Origin: Lumbricus rubellus
Lineage: Eukaryota; Annelida; Clitellata; Crassiclitellata; Lumbricidae
Assembly: GCA_945859605.1 (NCBI GenBank)
Contig: OX243817.1
Span: forward strand, 20,972,718-21,036,717
Direction: 5' to 3'
DNA: 64,000 nucleotides
This document shows positions 44,475 to 56,712 of the stretch, piece after piece; the stretch's first letter is position 1, and every line of letters starts with the position of its first letter. Below the pieces are notes generated by a model, which worked only from the letters and a program-made list of their open reading frames with translations, was not told where the DNA came from and ran no database searches. The position numbers and the translations under genes were made by a program.

Positions 44475-47400
44475 ATGAACTCCATAAGGAAGTGGATTTT
44501 CAGACCCAAGGTATTTAGATGTTTCGTTTATTTATAGACGATTGTTGTAGCGCTAGACGTAGTATATACAGTAATAAATACGCTGTAGACTATTTTGCAA
44601 TGCATAGTCTTTGATTTAAAAGGTAGCCTATGTATGTATGTATTTCTGTATATATGTATGTTTGTATGCACAAGCACTTGTTATAGCGCCTTCGAGAACT
44701 ACTCAGAGGTGCTCCCGACTACAGCGCGGACGCTGAAGTGGAGTTTCACACCGAAACGCATGAGCAATTGCAAGGTCCATATGCGGCAGCTTGAGGTGGA
44801 TTCGAACCTGCAACCCTCCTGCTCCAAGGCACCGAATCGGCCACTACACCACCGCACAACACATTCATTTTGCGATAGATTATCTTTGGAATTATTATAT
44901 TGGAATAAGTTGATAGTTGCCAGTAAATTTGCATCGATTGTGATCTGTTTCAACAGAGGTCTGATACTGCATTTCTTGCTCAGTTCTATTACGCCGATGA
45001 GGAGCTGAACCTGATCGCAGCTGAGCTGGACAGTTTTGATGGGCGTAAAGATCCGGAACGTTGCACGAGCCTGGTGAACCAGCTGCGCCGATGTCAGGAC
45101 GCGGTTCTTGGCATAGTGGAAAGGATAATGGGTGAGATGATTCCTAACAATCGGGCGAGTCGTGACTACAGAGTGAAGTTTCCGGACGATGTGTTGCAGG
45201 AGAGTCTGGCGGGACAGCTGTGGTTTGGGGCTGAGGTTTGTTCTAGATATCACTTGTTGCGTTCTTTTAAGGTGTGTTAATGACACTGTGGTCGAGTTGT
45301 TTTTTTAACGTATTTATGAATTTAGAAAACAACTTCAGCATCAAAGGGTTAATGAAACTGTGGTTGAGTTTTTGTATGCGTATGTATGAATTAAAAAAAC
45401 AGACGTAACTTCTGGATTGAAAACACCATTGAGTTTGTTGTGCATCTATCGATTGAATTTGTACTGCATTGCAAGCACTTTTGTAGCCCAGTGGATTTGC
45501 AATTCAGTCTGTGAACTGCTTTGAAGTTTGAACAGCTTTGTTATTGCATTGAACAGCTTTGTTATTGCAGCGCGTCGTGTACTTCGCTCTTCGGCTAGAG
45601 GTGAGCTTCTGGTCCCGCGGGCTCGCTTGGCTATTAAGCAGTGCCGTGCTTTCTCGGTCGTGGGCCCTACTGTCTGGAACGACCTCCCGGTTACGCTTCA
45701 CTCTCTACTTGTGGTCCATCCGGCTGGATTCTACAAGTCTCTCAAGTCTTTTTTCTTTGTTCGTGGTTGGGCTTGGTAGTTTCTTGAAGGAGCGCTATAT
45801 AAATGCTCTGAATGAATGAATGAATTGGCTGTGTTTTTCAAAGTCATCAATGACCAAGCGCATGTTTTGCAATGACTGAGCACTACCACCTCCCATAGAA
45901 AGGAACATTTTTTATCTTAATTAGCTTTAGAGTGAAGAAATATCATCAATTTAAGGACTAGTCGCATCGGTTTCCCAGTAATTTTTGTACACTTTCATCA
46001 TGAAAATAAATACTCTAAATAAATAAATAAATGAAATTGTTAACTGATTCTTTTAGAGCATTATAATTCCAAGTCTTACTTAATTATTTTAGGACTGTGT
46101 AAACAGTCACAGTGGCTCTCATATAGGCGTCCTTGTAATGACATAGCTATTTATAGCAATGGTTCTCAACCTTTTCAGACTCAAGGACCCCCTTTTAATT
46201 TTGTGTCCCGGTCACGAACCCCCAATACAATTTGGTGCTTTTTGGCGCATTATCGCGACTGTGCGACTCTATTATCCTATATAATAATAGACCTAAATAT
46301 GTGTGTTATAATATAACCTATATGCCCATGCACTCCTGTTGTATAGGCCTACAAATTTATATAATAAGATGATATGAAATTTATTTTTTAAACTAGTATT
46401 TTGTTATAATGTAAGCTTTAGGCACATGTATTTGAGCACAGTTTACATTTTTCTCTAAGAAACTCTCTCAAAAGAATCCCGAAATCTATTCTAGATAGTC
46501 TGTTAGGCCTACAAACTTTTCCCCGTTGATAGCCAGTGAAATTCGGCTGGCCTGTACTGTTGTTTTAATAAGTCTATAACTCTATATCATTAACTGTGCA
46601 TGATTTTCCCGAACCTAATGTAACAAAAAGACGAGAGTTTATTGGACGTGCCTTGGTGAAATTAGTCTAACCATTTTTATTCCGAGTGTAATTTATTCTA
46701 TAGGCCTATAGTTATTAAAACAAACCTAGGCTACCTATTTAAACCAGATGAATTTGTAATTGATCAGCGTGTTATAAGTTTTATATCGCCATTGAAAAGG
46801 GGAAAAAATTGAAAAATTGAAAAAAAATTATGTTTCTATGTTTTTAACTAAGAATTGTATAATTTTCAGGACTTGCTCGCGGACCCCCTAGCAGATCGCC
46901 GCGGACCCCCAGGGGTCCGCGGACCCCCGGTTGAGAACCGCTGATTTATAGCACCATATAAATTGTCGTCATCATTATTGTATGCTGTGATAAAATGTTA
47001 TCACTTTGTTGTAGTGCTTGGCTGCTGGTTCCAGTATCCTGAACCATGAAGTTGAGAGCGCTAGCATGCGTCCACTGGCAAAGACCTTAACGCGCCATCT
47101 AGACCAGCTACGAAGTCTGTTGCGTGAACAGTCTCTGAAGAATCAGAATACATATACTGACAAGGTATCTTGACAAATTTTTAATGTGTTTTGTTTGTGT
47201 GTGTGATCATCTAAATTGTGTACTCAGCTAGCTGAGAATTTTCGTATATGTGTTAATTTTTGTCATCAATCCATTAAGAATAAACTTATAAATTTTGCCA
47301 GATTCAAACTTCTTGCTTTGCGTGGCCCAAAGCAATGGACATTACATTACTTATAAGGACATTACATTACTTTGATGTTTTATTTCGTTGTGATATAGTT

Positions 47401-50400
47401 GGACATGTATATAGCACTAAACCAGGTAAAGGATGCTTTTCGTGGAAAGTCTTGGTCCAAAGACACCAATCCAATAATGTAATGAAATCGATTACAGCAT
47501 TTGGCAGAATGTAGCAGATGCTGGCTGCTCTTACATTTTTCTTTACATTACATTAAATATTACGATGATGTTTGATTTTCTGAAAAAAATAATAGCATTT
47601 TTATGCTACATTGGGACTTTGATTTGGCGGTATATTGTGAAATGAGCTAATTTTTAATCTATCCCCTTAACAAAGGATGTTTCATTTTCCAAAAACCTAC
47701 TGTTGATTCTTAGCACAAACAGTTTCATCTTGCAAAACAATTCTGTTGACAGTTAATTTCAGTTGTAATTACAGGTTTATTTTCTCTGTTCAATTCTTCT
47801 TTCATTGAGGGCATTCTGGAATATAATGTAATTGCGATTTTTTGAAAACTCATCCTGTAAGGTGTCTCTATTGAAATATAATTTCTTGTGTTTGCTCGTT
47901 TTTCACTCTTTAGATTCTTGAGATGCTGGTCGACTTCGATAAGCTGTTTGCTGAGTTTGAACTGAGGTAATTTCATTTTTGATTTATATAGTAGTGAGTA
48001 GTAAGTGGCTTGTATGTCTGTTGCATACTTGAATGACTGAATGTGTGTTTTAATTAAATGGATTACATATTCTGCTTAAAATATATTTATATATATCAAA
48101 GGATTCTACCAATGTAAAGACATTTGCAAATACATACAGAGAACTAATGCAGTTTGTTGTGAAAGAGTTAAGCATTTGTTGTCTTAGTGGTAATATCCAA
48201 ATATGTAGAACAGGGAATTCTTGTTATGTTTAAAATCAAAATGCTGTGTTAATGACATGTGCTCTCTTATGGTTTTAAATAGAGATGCAGCATTCTTTTG
48301 TCTTTTGTCTTTTTGCTGAGGGACTGAGCCTTTTGTTATGCCCTTTTGGTGTTGTATGTCAGTGTTTATTATTGTTGTGTTGGTGTATAAGTAAATGTTT
48401 CTTAAGATGCATTTGCAGTTGAGTGAATTAGTTTGGAACGTGTTCAACAGTGCTTGCTTTTTTTTTTTATCTCTTTGAGGTAAATTGCTGATAAGAATTA
48501 AGGAATAAACTGCTGCCCAAACTCAATTAATTTTTTAATTATATTATTGGTATGTTGAGGCATTTTGTTTTGAAAAAATCAGAGCCTTTAGGTTTTTAGC
48601 TGTAGACTGCATTTATTAATGATATCAATGCACCAGTTTATGTTTTGTTTAAGCTCTGTACGTCTTGATTTATTTGTTCCTTTGAGGGTTAACTTTGAAA
48701 TTGTTTTCATGTGATGTCAGTTATGTTAGTGCTATGGTGCCAGTCAAGACAATGCGAGAACACGACTTGCTGCAGGAAGTGATGGTTTTGTTCTGCGAGA
48801 CTGTTCAGAGGTAAATTAGAGTAAATGCATCTATTATTTATCCATTAGAGACATGAGTCACAATGCAGCTAGTCTCTATCCCACTTGCACAATGCACATA
48901 AAAAAATTTCTTATTCATAGACAGGTCATTTTGACTGTTGCTGATTTAACTTGTTCATGATGCTTTCAGTGAGTTATTTCATATGCTTACACAAAGCTGT
49001 ATACATCTATGCTTGCATTCTCGCACACAACCACCATCATCTTCATCTGATTACCAACGCTCTGTCTCCTTGTCTTGACCTGCCCCGATTTTAACCTGAC
49101 ATCAGAATGACCTGGCTGTTGCAGACTTGATTTATATAGCGCCGGTGAGCAAGCTTGTCTTTCTAGCGTGACTTTTATGGATGCTGATAAGTTTTTGAAG
49201 AGTTTCATTACGTTGGATTAATACATACTGGTTTACCAAAGCTAACAACATGCTTCATTATACATGCTCATGATTGGGTGCGTGAATCTTTAATTTAGTT
49301 CAGCGCTGGTGAACAACCATTAACATGTTGTAATCGGACCTCATTATGAAGTTGTCCTTGACATGACCTCGAGAGATGGTGTTATGATGACGTTCTGGTG
49401 TTTACATATAAACATCGCCAGTAAATTCTTTCAAATTACTGCATTTTATTATATCATGTTTGTACACCAAAATGCGGATAGCAATTGGTATATTAAAGAA
49501 TATTCTTATCTTATCTTAAATATGTACATGCTTAGTGGTAGATGCTCAAATGTACTTGGGTAGAGATACCAATTGATATATAAATGGATGCTATGTGTTC
49601 ATTTTATTATGCTTACAAACACGTAGACTTAGAAATGTGTATTTGGATTATTTTAAAATGTCTTGGAATATATATCAATTCTTAACATTGGGTAGCAACT
49701 CACAGAGAGATTTGGTGCATGTTGAAATAAATTTGTTTGTTATTTTAAATGGGTAGAGCGCTGAAACTTCGTCTTCTTTCACAAGAGCAGCTTGATGCTT
49801 ACGACCCAGCGCTTATGTTCACGATTCCACGTCTTGCTATTGTCTGGTTAGTAGCCACTCTAAACTCTACTAAAATCTTAGCTGATTATAAATAGTGGTT
49901 ATTTTGTCTAGGTGATTAACCTTTTCTTAAATATATCATATCTGTTATTTGCACTTAATTGTGATTTCCATTCATTCAAATTATTGCATAATTTTTACAA
50001 CAGTGTCATTGTCTGTGAGTTATTGCATTGTTGGGTAACTGCATCATTGATCAGTGGAACCTGTTAAAAATTGAGTATTCTGCTGTTGCATTTAAAATGA
50101 AGTCAGTGTGTTTTTATGAAATTTAACCTGACTTCTTTTGCAATGAGTTGTATCGCTGTCTGATCTTTTTAATAGCAAGTTTCTATGCTAACTGTATAAT
50201 TATTCTTTGTTCTGTTTGGAGCTGAGTCACTGTTTATCAACTGCCGTGGTCAGCGTTTTATTGAATAGCTTCACTAATAAATTATTCTCTCATTCTGGAA
50301 TTACGTCACTGTTGAGATATCTTTTTTTTGACGGCGTCTGGCATTTTCTACTTAGATAGCAGCAATAATTTCACTGTGCTAAGATCTATTTATGTGTTTC

Positions 50401-53400
50401 ATTGTAGTGTTTCATATATGTTTTTATTTTCCTTGTGTTTTTGTTGTTTTGCAACAGCGGCCTGTTGGTTTTTCCTGAGGGTCCTCTAAATCCAGACATG
50501 GATCCTCTGAACATGTCGGAAATGTTCAGACCATTTCAGACGCTGCTCTTCAAAATACGGTGGGTTGCGATTGTTTTTGTGAGTTCTACTCTCCATTTGA
50601 ATTTTACGACAACTCAATTTATTGTTATGAGTTATTTCTGAACTTTCAACTAGTGCGAGTATTGTCAATTGTGTGTAGACTGTGTTTTTTAAACCTCCAT
50701 TGTCATCGTCAGTTCTTGACGTCAGCCATTTGGCAGCGATGGTTAAAAATAAAATTCGTTGCCCTCGGCCATTTGTGAAGTCCATAACTTGGGACTTAGT
50801 TTTCGATTAAGTGATGTTGCATCCTCATTTATACTATTTATCCAGCATAGTCTTCGTCCGCCTCTATTTCCATTTTTTTTTCGTTTTTTGTAAGTCTTTG
50901 TTCAGCATATTTTTCTGAATATCTAGGTCTTTCTAATGCTGCATGTGTTCTGTGTTTAGAGAGTTGCTGTGGACATTAAGTCGTGAAGAGCTCTGGCTTC
51001 TCGAGAAGTCACTGAGCAGCACAGATGAAAATACCACAAGGTCTGACCTCACAAACCTGCATCCAGAACGGGGTCACCCACGACCCCCAACAGCAGGACG
51101 TGAGTCAACGGACTCCCCATCGACACCCGTCGGGTCAGATATAGAAGACGAAGTTGACCCAGCCGACATGAGTCGCGGCGTCATGGTGCACTCCGACTCG
51201 ACAATGACGGTCGTCGAACGTGTCAACGTCCTGTCCGACTTGTCCGCGGTCGATACGAACGGCGTTGAAAGTGACGAGAACGATGATCCGGATGCGGAGG
51301 AGGAATTTACGAATTCTTCCGCCGCCTTAGACGATGTTGTCGCAAGACGGCTGCAGCATTCCAAGTCCTGGCCAAAGACGACGACTCATCGGGGTCCGCA
51401 TTCGACCTTCAAACCGGACCCGCACTCGTCCGAGATTGCGTCCAGCGTTGATTCTGGCGACGAGATTTCCGATCCGAGCGGTGTAGTGGCGCAGGGACAG
51501 CACTCGCTGCGCAACGGTCACGAGTTCAACTTCAATCTGCCTTACAACACCGGTTCGCAGGAGGCGCTGCTCGCTGCTCCCGTCTCGCTCGAAGTGAGCT
51601 TCGCTCACGTCAACCACGAATCGAATAACCACGTGATAGGACGGTCGAGAAAACCGGGATTCATCTACATCGCGCAGTCGGAGGACGAGGAGGAAGAGGA
51701 CGACGACAATCCGAACACATCTCAGCAGATCTCGTTCATAACGGACGCCTTCTGCCAGCTCTTCAATCCAAACACGTCGATCGGAAGCGCCGTCGTTCGG
51801 CTCAAGAGCGGTGCTAACTGGACGCAGGCGCCGGCGGTCATTAGGGACGATGCCACTAACTCTGAGAACGGTGCCAAATCATTGGGCGGTGGTAACGTTG
51901 ATTTGGAAAGAAGCTACAATGGAAGCGAGAGCCTTCAGCGGAATCCGCCGAGCTGTCGTCGGTGGTTTTCGATGCCAGCGGGCGATACTTCAAGTGACGT
52001 TGGCCGGACTGACGCTTTAGTGAATGATGCTCTTGTCTGTGATATAACCGATAGTAGAGCTGCTGCTGCGGATTGTTTGCGTTCGGATGGCGTCGCACGA
52101 TTGGCGCCAACATCCCATCACGACTCCGTATCGGGGCTTTCGTCGGATGCGGGCAGCAGCCTAGCATTGCCTGTTACTCGGACTGACATTATTTTAGGCG
52201 GTGCTTCTCTGACAGGTCTTTCGCAACGGAAGCTGTCTACTGCTGCATGTGATGATTGTAACGTTGACGATGCTGAACATCTATCGGCAAACAATGAAAG
52301 CACTGGTGCAGTTGAGACTGAGTGTGCTGTTGATAGTTGTGAGATACTGACAACAGCAGAAATTCTTGTATCTTCTGTAACCACTGCTGAGAACATGACT
52401 CCGATGACGCCTGGCTCTGTGGCGTACGAATCTACGGCAAACTGGGCGGCGACACAATCACCTGCGACGCTCGAACCTGTGTTACAATCACCTATGTCGT
52501 TAGATTGCGTATCAGACGGGTCGGTGACGCAGTCGCATGCGACAACGACGAGGAATCTTTCAACATCGGACAATTGTCAGCGGTTAGAGTATCCTGAAGT
52601 TGGAGCCAGCGTCTCCAGCCGTAAAGTTATCGGAAATACAGGCAAGCGAAAGATTTACTCGAGGACTGGTAGGGACGACGTCTCTGGAGAACCCAGTCGT
52701 AGCCACAATGTTGGCAATGCAGCTGGCAAGTTGGCTGCAAATTGGGCGAAAACTGAGACGGGAACGCAAGCAACGTCGGCCGTTGATCAGAACAGCTCCC
52801 ATACGTGTCTGGAGTACGACTGGGATAGAGAAAGGTATCTGCACTTGTAATTAAAACTGTAATTAGTTTTTATGACTTCTATAGCACCGCGGTATTCGTT
52901 ATCTTGTGCATATGAGCTACATATGTGTTTATAGGCAGACGAGCGTGTCTGAAAAGTAATTTGCAGAGTTTACAACTCTTCAATGTTTAATGGAAAAAAA
53001 CTTTAATTGAAAATGTGGCAATGGTAAAATTGAAGGAAGAACTATATATGTGTTTATTCAATCATATGTTGTCATGACATAGATAGTGCTTATCATGCAA
53101 TAGAAATTATTTGATGGCAATAATAATAAAAATAATAACACTGACAACTTCAAGGGTGCCGTAACACAGTTGCAAAAACACCGACTCAGAACTAACCAGC
53201 TGACTAGATAAATTGTTATTTCTACAGTCATAAATCATATATCACTATAGATTGATGGGTACCGTATTAATGGCTATGATAATAGAAAGTTGCGGATGTA
53301 GAGGTCTAAGGTATAATTAAATTCATATCTGTTATCTTTGCAGTCATAAATCATTTATCTCAGTAGTTTGACAGCTGCAGTAAGTAGACAAAATAATGAG

Positions 53401-56071
53401 ACCCATCTTTTGATAAATGATCTCTAATGTAATGTGATCTCCCGCAGTGAGGTCTAAATACTGATGACAGATATTCTTGTAGCAATTGTTATAGAAACCT
53501 TTTAAGTATTGTTTGTGATCAGCAAACAATCAAGTAATAAATAAAATAGAGTTTGTTGCATTTTTCTATATTATATTAATGAATAATAAAAATGATTTAA
53601 ATGAACAGGTCGTTGCAAAATTGCAGCTACTGCAGCAGTGAGACGAGTTCGTATACGTCTGAGAACCATGACGACGAAGAGATTGCGATGGCCATCCAGG
53701 CTGCGGAGGTTGCTGCCAGGAATGAGGCCAGGTCAAGGTTCAAGAGCAGCACCGACCTCATTCATCGACTTTTTGTTTGTATTTCTGGTTCGTTCAATTT
53801 TTTATTTCGTAGTTTTTATCTGTTGCTGTTTAAGTTGTTCTTTATCTTAGGATCAGAAAGGTAGTATGAAATTTGGATTAGAACAGGTCAACGTTTAAGT
53901 CTTTGATTCTTATTATTTTTTAAAGGAATTTTAGACTACGCAGCATAATGATGATCCGTGTTTAATTTCAAACTGACGCACTGTGGTACGATTACAAATT
54001 GTAGTTATGAATGGATGATCACCGGAGTTGAATTTAGCTGTTTGGCAGAATATATATCATCAACAGGGCCTAAAGGATTAAAAAAACCGCTAATGCAGAA
54101 CTGTCCATTTTTCATGCATGCAGTTACAGATGGCTAAGCAATTTGCTTAATCAACGTCATTATAGCCTAAACGTCAAATTTGTAATAAACGTACGTATTA
54201 CAATCTTTTTTCCCCTATTCAGGTGTGGCCGACCAGTTGCAGACGAACTATGCGAGTGATCTGCGACATATTTTGAAGGCGGTGTTTGAGTGCACCACTT
54301 CGGACGCTGGTGAGAAGCAGACGACACCTGTGACGACGTTGCACGATTTTCCGTTGGACGGAGCGAACGATGCAAGCGACGAGTTGGATTACGGATACGA
54401 AAGAACGCAACAACAGTCTGTGACGAACAACAGGGTGCCAGCTTCTCGTGAATCTGTTGATGGTCAGCTGGATTCTAGCGATTCATCGGGTAAATGCAGG
54501 CTCCACTGGAAGTTTGATTGTTTGATTGGGTTCTTTGATTGAGCGGATGTAGTGGAATTCTGCGTGATTGTAGCCGTGCACTAGTTTAGAAGTGTTTGAA
54601 CTTTCTGTTGCATTATTGAGTTTACCAGTGATTTCTGGTGTTGAGTCAATAAATGGCTGATTGATTGGTTGATTGATTGATTGATTGATTGATTGATGAG
54701 TCTCTGTTGGTTGGTTTTTCTATCGAATGTTTATAATGCGAGTGTTGTTTGACTACGAATGAATTGGGCTGTTTTGTAGTGCACTTGTTTATTAGTTTGG
54801 ACATTTTAAGCTTGCGTTTATACTATGTTCAGAGCCGCCTGAATGGGTTCCTGATGAGTTGTCTCCGCACTGCATGGCATGTCGAGTGGCTTTCACGTTT
54901 GTGCGTCGCCGTCATCACTGTCGAAACTGTGGAAAGGCAAGTGCACTTGTGCGTCAGTAGAGCATTCTCTTTTGAGGCTTGTGCTTCAGTAGAGCATTCT
55001 CTTTTGAGGCTTGTGCTTCAGTAGAGCATTCTCTTTTGAGGCTTGTGCTTCAGTAGAGCATTCTCTTTTGAGGCTTGTGCTTCAGTAGAGCATTCTCTTT
55101 TGAGGCTTGTGCTTCAGTAGAGCATTCTCTTTTGAGGCTTGTGCTTCAGTAGAGCATTCTCTTTTGAGGCTTGTGCTTCAGTAGAGCATTCTCTTTTGAG
55201 GCTTGTGCTTCAGTAGAGCATTCTCTTTTGAGGCTTGTGCTTCAGTAGAGCATTCTCTTTTGAGGCTTGTGCTTCAGTAGAGCATTCTCTTTTGAGGCTT
55301 GTGCTTCAGTAGAGCATTCTCTTTTGAGGCTTGTGCTTCAGTAGAGCATTCTCTTTTGAGGCTTGTGCTTCAGTAGAGCATTCTCTTTTGAGGCTTGTGC
55401 TTCAGTAGAGCATTCTCTTTTGAGGCTTGTGCTTCAGTAGAGCATTCTCTGCCCTTTTTATCGTAAAATGACCTTTTTTGTCGTTAAAGTTTCTAGCGTT
55501 ATTTCAGTTTCTAGTGAGATGAGTAAAATGAATGTAGGACTGGTTTGAGTGCGTAATCTATATTGTGGAGAAGATGGCCTCATACCTCAGCTGAGACGGT
55601 TCTACGTAGGATCCTTGTTTTTGCCGTCGATTGGACTTTAGTCATTTGAGAGCGTTTCTTAATACATGCAGAAAAAACAATAGTGATTGTGTTCTAATTT
55701 ATTTGATTTTATAATGGCAATTTGTTGTGTAAGAGCGTATTGTAGTTGACCATTTCTAAAGCACTTCTCTCAGCAAGAGCCTTTTAGAAGTGCTCCAAGT
55801 GTATGCGACCCCTTGAGAAAAGGCTGGACTTAGGGCGAGATAAAGTTGAGGAAAGACTACCAGAGAGGCTTGATTGGCCTGGTTAATATATTTTAAATAT
55901 GAGGAATTAATGAAATTTACTAATTGCTGTTTCTGTTAAATTTTCCAGCTTTTCTGCAGCCATTGTTCTTCCAACAGTGTTCCACTGCCGCAGTTTGGCC
56001 ATGCACGACCCGTACGAGTCTGCAATCGCTGTTACATGTTTCGCGTGACGCCTTTTACTACGATGCACTGA
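44475..56071 (+). CDS. ZFYVE28: lateral signaling target protein 2 homologue (ZFYVE28-like), 1115 aa
   Basis: This is an endosome-associated FYVE-finger protein; its family acts as a negative regulator of EGF receptor signalling. Exons: 44475-44510, 44957-45235, 47015-47164, 47914-47966, 48721-48810, 49757-49846, 50458-50559, 50960-52834, 53609-53787, 54223-54489, 54833-54936, 55949-56071, all in frame. The start gives [12 protein letters not shown], spliced to [17 protein letters not shown], the family N-terminus. Residues 1-280 are the conserved helical domain ([39 protein letters not shown]). Residues 270-890 come from one 1.9-kb exon, are Ser/Asp/Glu-rich and probably disordered, and this exon is GC-richer than its surroundings. 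[20 protein letters not shown] is conserved near residue 950. The FYVE finger lies at about 1046-1105: [29 protein letters not shown]. Intron 11 uses a GC donor. Product very sure. Confidence 0.95.
44635..44860 (-). repeat. SINE copy with TATG microsatellite (LST2 intron 1)
   Basis: A TATG-rich stretch leads into CACTTGTTATAGCGCC, the body and the head ending CTACACCACCGCAC. The B-box (GGATTCGAACC on the + strand) is intact. Antisense to LST2. Confidence 0.87.
45568..45825 (+). repeat. L2-like LINE 3' end (LST2 intron 2)
   Basis: The + strand encodes [39 protein letters not shown] and [14 protein letters not shown], then a stop. The 3' tail is TTCTTGAAGGAGCGCTATAT, AAATGCTCTGAATGAATGAATG. 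This is the best preserved LINE tail in the window. It shares CTTGAAGGRGCGCTATA with the SINE 3' end, which suggests it mobilises the SINE. Confidence 0.82.
46110..46976 (+). repeat. LINE tail split by a hAT insertion (LST2 intron 2)
   Basis: GGCGTCCTTGTAATGACATAGC continues after the insertion as GCACCATATAAATTGTCGTC, the same order as the LINE tail at 35570-35640. The hAT-like element at 46157-46943 interrupts it, giving a relative date for the two insertions. Confidence 0.65.
46157..46943. mobile_element. 787-bp hAT-like non-autonomous element
   Basis: The ends CAATGGTTCTCAACC and GGTTGAGAACCGCTG are inverted with two mismatches. The 8-bp target duplications ATTTATAG at 46149-46156 and 46944-46951 are perfect. 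Subterminal GGACCCCC words recur at both ends. No transposase ORF. It contains the TAGGCCTA words otherwise missing from the gene bodies. Confidence 0.92.
52855..53608. other. LST2 intron 8, no feature
   Basis: AT-rich intron sequence with a short ATAATAAAAATAATAA stretch near 53120. No repeat with defined ends or hidden exon was recognised. Confidence 0.4.
54959..55450. repeat. 32-bp minisatellite, about 15 copies (LST2 intron 11)
   Basis: Units of AGAGCATTCTCTTTTGAGGC followed by TTGTGCTTCAGT recur exactly every 32 bp, with no difference that I can see. The array begins about 22 bp after the GC donor. The sequence between donor and array (CTTGTGCGTCAGT) is itself a one-base variant of the unit end. 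Each unit contains a TTGTGCTTCAG, similar to a 3' splice site. Confidence 0.95.
55757..55875 (-). repeat. retroposon tail remnant, second family
   Basis: AAAGCACTTCTCTCAGCAAG, AGAAGTGCTCCAAGTG and GGCTTGATTGGCCTGGTTAA parallel the pieces at 33605-33745. Ends undefined. Confidence 0.5.
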
Positions 56072-56632
56072 CAAACGACGATTACTACAATTTGATACAT
56101 GTGCATCAGATACACGTACATCAGATACATGTGCGTGATATGACATCCTAGTGCTACGTACAGTCTTGCCGTAAGACAATGTTTGTTGCCGCAGTGACTG
56201 TTGCAACGTTGAATGCAATCGTCAGAGCTATTACCAGCTGCATTGCATTGCGGAACTTTGTAATTGCTGGCTGTGAATTCTGTGATAGTGGCTTCACAAA
56301 ACTTGTGCGTTGTTGTGCAGTGGCTTTAAGAATTTGATGCACTGGTTGACGTGGTTGTAGAACGTTATTGGCTGTTGCGATACGTACGTATGTTGTAATA
56401 ACAACTCTGATAAGTTTATGCAATTTTTGTTTTAGTTGCTTTTTGTCTAAATTTTTTATGTGAACTAACTGAACTGGTGGTGATCATAGTGATCAAAATG
56501 TTAACTTTTCGATAACTTTTATCGGGAAACTTTTAATATATTGTTGCTGATTATAATGTTTTTTGTGCTGACATTACAGACATGCATGTACAGGTGCCTC
56601 CTGCTTGATTTTATAATCCTGGATGCTGTGGC

Positions 56633-56712
56633 TTAACTGTTTGAATCCGTAGCTCCCGTAACTCTATGGATAACAGGCCGGAAAACCGGCCCGTCGGGTT
56701 CAAAGTGCTAAG
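56633..56712. mobile_element. TTAA miniature element, type A copy 2, eroded
   Basis: Its reverse complement, including GGTTTTCCGGC, TGTTATCCATAG and TTACGGGAGCT, lines up with the element at 26298-26368. TTAA is kept at the left (56633-56636) and degraded to CTAA at the right. Found 560 bp after the LST2 stop, so possibly in its 3' UTR. Confidence 0.7.

Larger units (their letters stand above)
54937..55948 (+). other. GC-AG intron splitting the FYVE finger
   Basis: The exon ends GGAAAG and the intron begins GCAAGT. The acceptor is TTTTCCAG before CTTTTCTGC. Joining here restores CRNCGK-LFCSHC exactly in phase 0, while the nearby GT (GTGCAC, 4 bp on) would break the frame. The remaining donor bases are the optimal AAG-GCAAGT, as usual for the minor GC class. 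Retention would read seven residues and stop at TAG, losing half of the finger. Confidence 0.85.

Noticed and set aside
51074..52844. Several 70-150 codon frames opposite LST2 exon 8
   Set aside because: Antisense or shifted shadows of the GC-richer coding exon; the + strand frame splices correctly at both ends.
54937..54945. GT donor at GTGCAC instead of the GC donor
   Set aside because: It would add four bases and shift the frame, destroying the second half of the FYVE finger; the GC donor restores it exactly.
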